From the NCBI GenBank assembly GCA_029582165.1, contig CM055890.1, positions 9,799,787-9,863,786 of the forward strand: a stretch of DNA of 64,000 nucleotides. Reading direction: 5' to 3'. The notes beneath the pieces are model-generated. The model was not told the origin of the DNA and ran no database searches. It saw only the letters and a program-made list of their open reading frames with translations. The stretch comes from Portulaca oleracea (Eukaryota; Streptophyta; Magnoliopsida; Caryophyllales; Portulacaceae). Positions 56,179 to 64,000 of this stretch are shown one piece after another. The position numbers and the translations under genes were made by a program. Numbering within the stretch: the stretch's first letter is position 1; each line of letters begins with the position of its first letter.

Positions 56179-56901
56179 CTTGGATTCTTCATGTGAAGGA
56201 AAGTAATGACGAGGGATACAATTAAGCAAAAAGCACCCACAATGATGTAGGCTACTCCAAGGAAGTCATTTGCTCCTCCCAACCAATTTTCAGTAGTAAG
56301 GACCAACTTCTTCTTTCCTCCGAAAAGATAAGTGTTGTAATTATTCATCACATCCACCACAATGACATCACCTTCGTTCAAATCATCCTCAACTTTTCCA
56401 TATAATTTCCGAAAATTTGGTAGTGCAGCGGTTTGCATCCATACAATTAGGTCCTCCTGTTCACTTAGCTGAGACAATGTTTAAAAAAAAATCATAGGAT
56501 TAATAACATGATGATACTTAATCTTGCATAATCTTATTCAAAAACTAACTTGAGCTATATGATATTTGATTATAATTAACAACATCATTAAGTAGTTAGT
56601 TACAGGAATCTTTGGATCAAGCTTTCCACCACCAATAAGTGTCCCAGTTTGAAAATTGAAAGGGTACACTTGATTCCCGAATTTGTGGTCACGATCGCTT
56701 TTCCATGAAATATTTTGCCTGTTGAGATTAAGTTTTGTCGTTCCTCGAGTAAAGGTGTATGAATCATTGAACAAACTCCATGCAATCAACCCACAAGGCA
56801 CAATTGGTTGGTCATTGTTGTATTCCTCAGGGTCGCATGTGCTTGTTTCAGTGTATTCCAGACCTTTAAGTAATTGTTTGTCACTTCGACTCTTCACATA
56901 C
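56179..56901 (-). CDS. ALIS: ALA-interacting subunit (CDC50/LEM3 family), two exons, partial
   Basis: Exon 56901-56604 encodes RYVKSRSDKQLLKG ... IVPCGLIAWSLFNDSYTF ... ISWKSDRDHKFGN ... GTLIGGGKLDPKIP. Exon 56468-56179 encodes LSEQEDLIVWMQTAALPNF ... FRKLYGKVEDDL ... NNYNTYLFGGKKKLVL ... WLGGANDFLGVAYIIVG and a membrane helix (to VITFLHMKNPR). Both have AG/GT splice sites, an intron of 135 bp, and no stops. ALIS proteins are beta subunits of P4-ATPase lipid flippases (ALA), needed for ER exit and phospholipid transport. The N-terminal exons (first membrane helix, expected above 57000) and last exon were not found, so it is either a gene with long introns or a truncated copy. Confidence 0.85.
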
Positions 56902-57436
56902 CTAAATCCGTAAAATATCATGTTAAAAATTTAAGCATGAGTCAAAACACATGGAAAATATCATTAATTTATTAGTTGGGCATGATTATAAACGTATTTG
57001 AAATCAGTATCAAAAGCACATATATCATTGATTTTATGTCCATAAAAACATATGTAGTAAACAATACGGTAAAAAAGAGCCTTATTAGTATCATTGTTAA
57101 TTTTTTAGCCTGTTTATAGTTTTAAGGAGTTAAACCCCAAATGAACCCTCCTATTAATTTATAAATTGTTTATATATATATATATCCTTAAGGTTTAAAT
57201 TAATTATAAAGTTATCCATGGTTTTTTTATGTTCACTTTCATACTTCAATTTTGATAATCAATATAGAAAAACTACTTTCTAATATAAAATTGATTTTTG
57301 TAAAAGTGACCAAAATGCCCCCGTAAATTATGTTATCCCAAATTCATCTGTTGGCCTAATTTTAATGTTGTTTCTTTGATCTGTTATTTCTTTTTTACTT
57401 TTTGCCTGGCCTAATTCTTCCCCTCCCCCTTTTTGC
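56902..57436. other. AT-rich stretch, possible ALIS intron
   Basis: No exon recognised. A short TA run lies near 57172-57185. Confidence 0.4.
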
Positions 57437-57799
57437 AGAAAATTTACATGTACCCCCTTTAGGTTTGTGACGTTTATAATTTCAATTTTCAACCCTGACA
57501 TTTTTGAATTAATATTTACCCATCCTAATATTTTGAAAAAATTTATTTAGCTACTTTTCCAGTAAATTTAGCAACTTTTCTGGTGAATGTTTGATATGTG
57601 ATGAAATTTGTTTGTTAAAATTATTTTCATTTTAGCAAACAAATTTATCACATTCACCAGAAACGTGTTATATTCACCCAAAAAGTAGCTAAACGATATT
57701 GGTTCAAAAGCTTAGGGTGGGTAATTATTAAGTATTAAACGTTAGGGTTGGATTTATAAATGTCATAAACTTGAAGGATGTATATGCAAATTATCCCAT
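57437..57799. mobile_element. MITE with long inverted repeats
   Basis: The left arm (AAAATTTACATGTACCCCC ... TTTGTGACGTTTATAA) matches the reverse complement of the right end (GGGATAATTTGCATATACAT ... TTTATGACATTTATAA). A second inner palindromic pair lies around 57588-57665 (GGTGAATGTTTGATATGTGATG against CACATTCACCAG). The exact ends and target duplication are not clear. Confidence 0.65.
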
Positions 57800-57809
57800 G
57801 TAGAAACTG

Positions 57810-58771
57810 TGATGCCCTCAACACCACTGCCACTGAGGACCTCAGCCATGCCTAGAGAGTTTTGCTTGAAAGAACATAAAATTAGGGAAGTATCCGGAAA
57901 ATCTCTTAAATAATCCCAACATATATTCAAGATTATATAGACTTATTTTTGGTGTATACTTTGCAGAATATATTTTGGTAGATAAGGATTGGAGCTTCCA
58001 AAAAGAGTGAAGATAGAAGATCAACACAAACTTGGAAACAATCAACAATGTCGTTGGAAGGGAAGATATAGTCGTTGCTAATGAATTTCCAAGACCTATA
58101 AAAGGGCACCAGCTTCGTCCTTGCAGAATTAGTCGATTCCAAGCAAGTAATAGAGTGTAGGAAATCTCGTGAGGTTTCTGAGTGTAGCCAATGAATCCTT
58201 GGTGAGAAATGTAGCCAGTAAGGTACTTCTGGTGGTGTAACCAACATTCTTGGTGAGTTATGTAGCCAACTATGTTGGTGAGCTGTTGTGTAGCAAAGCC
58301 TTGAAGTACTAAGGCTTTATGAGTTTGATATCTATTGTAATCCGTCATGTTCTTCTCTGCCATTTGTGAGGCCCTTCTTCTTTGCCTCGTCTGTGAGGTC
58401 TCTCTTCTCTACCACATCTGTGAGGCCCCTCATCACAAGCCTCGTCTGTGAGGCCCCTTAGCTTCTCTCTGTCTCATCTGTGAGGCCCCTCATCAAAGAC
58501 TAATATGTGAGGCCCCTTCTCTCTGTTTCATCTGTGAGGCCCCTCAACAGAAACTAAATCTCAGTTTCTGTCCTTTTAAGCAGTCATCAAAGATCTCATT
58601 GTCCTGATTCTACTAAGTTCCCAAACCTCCTCTATTTCTCTTGTACCTCAACGTTTATCTAATGAAGATGTATTATTCAGTTCATTCAAGTGCTATTAAC
58701 CTCCTTGTGTTTAGAAGTGTAGAACTCTGTAATAAAAACTATTCACCCCCCCCCCCCAAGGGTCCCAACAT
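57810..58771 (+). repeat. LTR related to the 41-42 kb solo LTR
   Basis: Shares TTTCTGAGTGTAGCC, TGTAGCCAGTAAGG and GTGTAGCAAAGCCTTGA with 41580-41715, a TATAAAAG box (58097-58104), and the end CCCCAAGGGTCCCAACA. The left boundary is uncertain and no target duplication is found. Confidence 0.65.
58361..58548 (+). repeat. TCTGTGAGGCCCCT array, seven copies
   Basis: Copies lie near 58361, 58386, 58413, 58441, 58473, 58501 and 58527, spaced 25-32 bp, separated by pyrimidine-rich spacers. The core GAGGCCCCTC is a near-palindrome. The related solo LTR lacks the array. Confidence 0.85.
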
Positions 58772-59855
58772 CCCCTTTTTACCTTCACAAGTTTATTCAA
58801 AACTATGACTTCACTGCCTTTTCATCTTTAATTAAAGTTTCTCCATTTCCATGGATGTTCTTTATCTGTGTTTTCATCTTCCCTTTCCAATCTTTAAGAT
58901 AAAGGAAATGTTAATTAGTTCATCCAAAAGAAAAGCCAAAGAAAAAAATTAGGACAATAGAAAAATTTTGGGAGACAATTATTTATATTGCCATGTTTGT
59001 CATTTTAAGTCAATGCAAACATCATTGATAACTTTGTAATTAGCCTAAACTTAAAAAGTCCATTTACTTGTACCCCTCATCCAATAATATTGCACCTACA
59101 AGGAAAATGGAAAAATTCATCTCTAAGGAAAATTATATCTTCGGAGTTGTTTATGATCATCAAACTTAAAAATTTTACCAAATTTCATTATACCATTTTG
59201 TATGATCATGTTTATTATGAAGATTTACTTGGATTTAATACTACTTTCAATCTCTTTAACTGACTGTCCAACTCCACTTTTCCATTCAATATTTTGTTGA
59301 AAGGATATGACTTTATTCTCTTTCACTCAAATTTATATTTTGCAATTAAGTAATTTTTTTCTTTTTTCTCTTTCATGTTTATATTTTGTATTGATATCTC
59401 TTCATTCTCCCAAATGCAAATAAATAAGCACGGAGTTGTATATTTATGCTTAACTTCAAACTAATTTGACAATTAGGATTTAATGGCTCCTGAAATTCAT
59501 GATTTGGAAGGTATTAAATCTTGCAAATAATTTATGCATACATACTACAAACAATTTATGCTTGACTACAAACCTTTGAATGAGGGGGGGGGGCGGTCTG
59601 CAAATTTTTCAAATTATCTCTATTATGTCCATTTATTGGCTTGAATTCTACAATTCTTGTCATCAAATGAGCCCTTCATTGGCTCGGAAGCCTCCATAGG
59701 GACGACATTGTTATGGTTTTATACCATTGCCAGGTATGGGATTGTCCCTAATCGGTAGTACACGTGAGCGATGAGGGGCTTATAGAACAAATGAGCTCCT
59801 TCAACTAATAGACTAGTCTTTTGGGATGAGTTCTTCCGTTTGATTAGTAACAAAC
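58772..59855. other. AT-rich intergenic stretch
   Basis: No gene recognised. It has a G-run at 59584-59593. Confidence 0.5.
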
Positions 59856-60618
59856 TGTAACTTAACCCTTTCCTGGCCCCGAACATTACTGGTAACTACT
59901 TCAAGGAATGATGAATAATCTCACAAATCACCATTGGTCCTTTCAAAATGCTTTATCCTTACTCGCACCCTGTCTTACAAACTTCCTTGGAGGTCAGCCA
60001 CCATGAGACCACCCTAGCTAAGCACGCTTAGCTAGGAAGTTCTTATGCTTAATTGAGGAGTTCTTAAAAGATGAGTTTCCTAAAGTAGAGGTGTACCTTG
60101 GTAATAAAAGTAGTCATTTCAATCCTTATATGCTACACTTGAACAATATATCCAAGGTGTTCAACGACCCCTACTTAAGATAACAACATACTCGTTGTGC
60201 CTCTATATGACCAACTTATGCATCCTCTCGACCTGCGGTCCAACCAAGAATCGTTGCCCAACTAGGTGACTTTCCATGGATCTCCCAACCACTATCGCAA
60301 CTCACGATTATAATTCAACTTTGATACCAATTCTAACACCCTAGCCCCACATAGGCCACAAACATTACTAAGAACGATTTGCGGATTGATAACGAGCTCC
60401 AAAAATCACCGATGGTCTTTTCAATGTGGTTTGTCTTCACTTACATGTTGCCTAGAAAAATTCCTAAGAGGCCGGCCATCCTGACACTACTCACAGCCAA
60501 ACACGCTCAATTAGGAAGTTCTCTACAGATGTGTTTCCTAAAAAGAAGGTGTGCCTTGGTGATACAGGCAATCATTTTAATTCCTTTAAGCTACACTTAA
60601 AATATCTAAGATGTTACA
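59856..60618 (-). mobile_element. Old Cassandra element, two diverged LTRs
   Basis: LTRs about 59856-60164 and 60332-60618 around a short internal region with a decayed primer site (CTTTGATACCA, 60319-60329). 5S-derived words AGCACGCTTAGCTAGG and GGAGGTCAGCC are recognisable. Confidence 0.8.
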
Positions 60619-61337
60619 TAAACATTCATATAGGCGTTAAGGTATATATGAAAAGTGGGCTTTGGAGAATGATGAGTGTAGAAGACATTTGAGGTCTAAA
60701 AAACATAGACACAAGGATGATTATGATGTTGATTCTTCCAAATCAATGTCACCTCTAGAATGTTGTCATCGAAGAGGACATAGCGATTTGAGTTATCAAG
60801 AAAACTGTTGAATCATGTAAGACATGTAGCTCTGCTTTTCAGTGAGCTTCTTAATGCTGCTAGGGAACCTAATGTAACGAGGGACATGTGTGTTTTCAAG
60901 GGCGATCATGAGATGTTAAATGAGCCACTATATGTACATTGTCATAGCTATTTGTTACCCAATTGGTAGAGAGAGGAGCGTAGAAAACATCCCAATTGAT
61001 CATCCTTCTTGTAGCAACCAACATACAATTGTTCAATATCAACAAATGGAGAAAGAATAACATTATGGCATGATGTCAAAGCAAGTGAGGCCATACTTGA
61101 TGGATCTTAATACTAGAAATAAAACTTTTATCAATGACAATCCTATCAACCCATAACATTACTATAACCTCTTTGACAAGGATATTGTATGATTTAGTAA
61201 CAAAAATCAACATGTACTTGTACATCGCAACTCTCTACCTAATTATTCTTGCTCCTTAGTGGATCTCTCATGTTATTCATAAATTATAATTAAGGGAATA
61301 CGCTATTATTCGGTCACAAACTCATAAATTTTTATGT
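60619..61337. other. Stretch between Cassandra arrays
   Basis: No gene recognised. No clear link to Cassandra. Confidence 0.4.
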
Positions 61338-62454
61338 TGTAATGCCCATGCCCTCCTAGGTCATCGACATTATTGATAACTCCTTTAGCGTTGACAGATG
61401 GCCCCACAAATTACCTGGATCCTTTTAGCATGCTTTGTCCACACTCACACGCCACTTCGAAAAAAATTTCCAAGAGGTCACCTACCTTGAGACTCCTCCC
61501 AGGAGTCCTAGCTAAGCATGCTTAACTAAGGCACTCTCAATGGATAAGCTTCTTAAAAGGAAGATGTACCTTGGTGATATGAGTAGTCATTTTAATCACC
61601 CCCACGTAAGCCCACAATGTCCTCGTTGTGCCTCCAGTATCTTTGCCGTAGGCAACTACTCATGGATCTTTCATTAATTGGTGCATCTCAGGATCACAGG
61701 TCGATTATGATTTATGATACCATCTATAATGCCAAAGCCCTTCCCGGGCCATGGACTATCGATAATTGCCTTTCGGATTGGTGATTGCTCCACAAATCAC
61801 AATTGGTCCTTTTAGCCTGTTATGTCCTCACTTACATGCTGGTTAGAAAATCCTCACAGCAGGTCACTCATCCTGTTGACTTAACAAGGAGTTCTCAAGG
61901 GATGATCTTTTGAAAGGAAGGTGCACCTCAGTGATAGAAGTAGTTCAATCCTTTTTAGCCATAATTTAGCCATGTATCGGGACATTATAATTACCCCCAC
62001 TTAAGCGCACAACATCATCGTTGTGCCTCACAATCGACTGACTTACATGTTCTTCTGACAAGCGGTCCAATTCAAAATATTTGCTTTCTTAGTTTATTAC
62101 CTGTGGATCTCCTATCCACCGTTGTAGCTCGCAGTTATGGGTAAGCTCTGATACCATCTGTAATGCACCGATTCCTCATGGGTCATAGACATTACTGATA
62201 ATTGTTTCAAGGATTGATGACTAGCCCCATATATTACGATATATCGTTTTAGCATGCTTTATCCTCACTTACACGTCTACCTAGGAAACCTTCCCAAGAT
62301 GTCACCCATCCGAAGACTACTCCTAGCCAGACACACTTAACTAAGGAGTTCTCAACAAATGAGCTTCCAAAAAGGAATGTGCATGTTGGAGATATAAGCA
62401 GTCATCTTAATCACTTTAAGCCACACTTTAATCATATCCTTGCTAGGGTTTTAA
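61338..62454 (-). mobile_element. Old Cassandra array, three diverged LTRs
   Basis: LTRs about 61338-61595 (3' end deleted), 61725-61989 and 62159-62454, with internal regions containing CACAATGTCCTCGTTGTGCC and decayed primer sites TTATGATACCATC and CTCTGATACCATC. Clearly older than the 54.6-55.7 kb array. Confidence 0.8.
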
Positions 62455-62989
62455 ATATATCTTTATATTGATGAATTTATTTTATAATAAACATTAATTT
62501 AGTAATTTGAACTAGATTTTTTTTATTTTGATGTTGAAAAATCCCAAAAAGTGTTTTAACAATTCGAAAAATACTTCAAATAGAATAGAGAAGAAAAGTT
62601 TTAGCTATCAATCCAGAAATTAATGTTTTGGCCCAAATTAATCAATTTTGATATTGTTAGTAAAAGAAAAAGAAAGCCAGTAAATAAATAAAAATCTCTA
62701 ATCCTACCCATTAACCCTCCATCAACGTATCCTAAAGCATAGTTCCTCCATAACCCCTAATCATCATAAACCCTTTCTCACTCTACTTCCTCTCACACGT
62801 CCAATCTGTCACTCTCTCTTCATCTGTTCCTTTTCCATTTTTGATGACCAACGCCCTATTACTCTCCCAAAAAATGCTTGGATTAAAAATGCCACTTAAG
62901 TTTTCAATTTAGTCAAGATTGCCACTAAACTTTATAAATATTCAAAATTGCCACGTAACTTTTCAAATTATTCAAAAATACCCTTCTAA
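62455..62989. other. AT-rich flank, possible MITE half
   Basis: AATGCCACTTAAG, GATTGCCACTAAAC and AATTGCCACGTAAC repeat in 62886-62960, like the ends of some plant MITEs. No gene seen. Confidence 0.4.
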
Positions 62990-62990
62990 C

Positions 62991-63686
62991 ATGTTTGATG
63001 GAGATTCGCCTTGCCTTGATCTCACATCTAGAGACCCAAGGTTCATGGAGAGAGATGGAGATCAGCCTAGCTCACCCAATAACGAGGTCCAATTCTTACA
63101 CATTGAAGTGGAGAAGGCCTTAGGCGTCAAGTTAAAAGAGTTTAGAAGAGTCTAGAAGGGGAGAATCCTAGTAGGATTCAGCCTCAATATTGGACGGTAT
63201 TTTTTGTCTAATCCCATCGGGATTAGGAAAGCCAAAGGGAATCCTAGAAGAATTCGTCCTTAGGCTACTTAGGCGCCAATCTTAGTAGTCCTAGAAGGAT
63301 TAGGTTTTACTCTAGTATAAATAAGGAAGCTTGTAAACGTCTAAGGACACAGTTTATGCAATGAATACAAACGAGCTTTTGCTTACCCTTAGAGTTTTCT
63401 ATAACCCTCTTTCCTTTTCTACTATTGTATCTTGAATTGGCTATTCAAGTGGTGAGGTAGAACTTGTTCCTATACTTGGAAGATTTTCTGTAACTAAGTT
63501 GAAGAACAAGAAGACCTAGGGATTCAACTTGTGGTGATTCTGTATCAAGTTCATTTCCCTGGAACTATCCAAATTATCTATCTTTACCCTAGGCTTTACA
63601 TAATTCCTACCTACACCCTAGATTAGTTCCACGTCTTCCTTTATGTGTAATTGATGAAACCCTAGCTTTGCATCAGTTATACATCA
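62991..63686 (+). repeat. 5' LTR of a Ty3/gypsy-type element (running off the window)
   Basis: Probable start TGTTTGATGGAG, TATAAATA box at 63316-63323, end TATACATCA, followed after four bases by a primer-site-like sequence. The ORF at 62919 partly lies in it and has no known domain. The left boundary is tentative. Confidence 0.55.
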
Positions 63687-63690
63687 AAAT

Positions 63691-63702
63691 TGGTATTAGA
63701 GA
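63691..63702 (+). other. Primer-binding-site-like sequence (initiator-Met)
   Basis: TGGTATTAGAGA, close to the initiator-Met primer site TGGTATCAGAG. Confidence 0.6.
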
Positions 63703-63785
63703 TTAGGTTTCTTCTCGGTGCAACCCCAACGGCCTAAACACATTCCAAACACTTCCAAAACACATTTCTTCTAAACTAATCTTCA

Positions 63786-64000
63786 TGGCCAGTGGTAGCA
63801 GCAACAACCTCAACACTCGTAATGAGCAACTATTGAAGGAGAAGGAAGACTTGGAGAAGAAAGTGGAGTTTCTATCGGCCCAGTTGAAGCGTATCATTCA
63901 TCTATAACAAAAGGAGCTTAGAGATTCAAAAGAAGAGGAGAGTGAAGAAGTAAAAGCCATGAGACCTCGTAGAAGGTTTCGTTAACCACAACGTGAACCA
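63786..64000 (+). pseudogene. gag: Gag N-terminus, broken and cut by window end
   Basis: ATG 63786 begins MASGSSNNLNTRNEQLLKEK, then a coiled-coil-like DLEKKVEFLSAQLKRIIHL, then stop at 63905-63907. The frame continues with an acidic-basic KEEESEEVKAMRPRRRF and another stop at 63983. A coiled coil followed by an Arg-rich linker is the usual start of this plant Ty3/gypsy gag type. Confidence 0.55.

Overview
This window is nuclear DNA from a flowering plant, most likely a eudicot. It is AT-rich, has no long intact cellular gene, and is filled with plant-type retrotransposons: a Tekay/Del-like chromovirus, an Athila-like element, Cassandra TRIMs carrying 5S rRNA sequence, and Ty1/copia and LINE remnants. 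Between these lie MITEs and fragments of recognisable plant genes (gibberellin 2-oxidase, GDSL lipase, ALA-interacting subunit). I cannot name the species from the sequence.

Layout. 1-7848: 3' part of a decayed Tekay-like Ty3/gypsy element (gag, protease, RT, RNase H, integrase, chromodomain, 3.3-kb 3' LTR). 7849-16900: AT-rich intergenic DNA with a shuffled duplication, a broken GA2-oxidase fragment, a GDSL-lipase fragment, a plausible 82-codon minus-strand gene, a 120-bp TRIM-like LTR beside a long ATAAT microsatellite, and a 160-bp-arm hairpin. 16900-21870: LTR-type fragments, one split by a hAT element with its 8-bp target duplication. 21870-38960: a four-level nest. A Cassandra LTR remnant holds a gag-only Athila-like element (21902-38880, duplication AGGAG). 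That element holds a reversed, non-coding, long-LTR element of Tekay type (25868-35490, duplication TCTTG). One LTR of that element holds a 215-bp Stowaway-like MITE (duplication TA), and the other LTR preserves the empty site.

41033-42049 is a solo LTR (duplication ATCCA). 42339-46748 is a second gag-only Ty3/gypsy-type element. It carries an unrecognised ORF and ends in an LTR followed by a tRNA-primer site and a 255-bp tandem duplication. 47000-52000 has copia gag remnants and a LINE-derived insertion with an 18-bp duplication. 52959-53559 is a Mutator-like MITE with a hAT MITE inside it. 54588-55735 is a tandem Cassandra array of three LTRs. 56179-56901 holds two intact exons of an ALA-interacting subunit (CDC50 family) gene on the minus strand. 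57437-62454 has a MITE, an LTR with a hairpin minisatellite, and older Cassandra arrays. The window ends in the 5' LTR, primer site and first gag codons of another Ty3/gypsy element.

The most unusual signal is a short dyad (6-8-bp arms around a 2-base centre, such as GTCGCG-CC-CGCGAC or GTAGCG-CC-CGCTAC). It recurs in three LTR types at 19.3-19.6, 22.2-22.5, 37.5-37.8, 42.6-42.9 and 45.6-45.9 kb. Arms and centre vary separately while the symmetry is kept.
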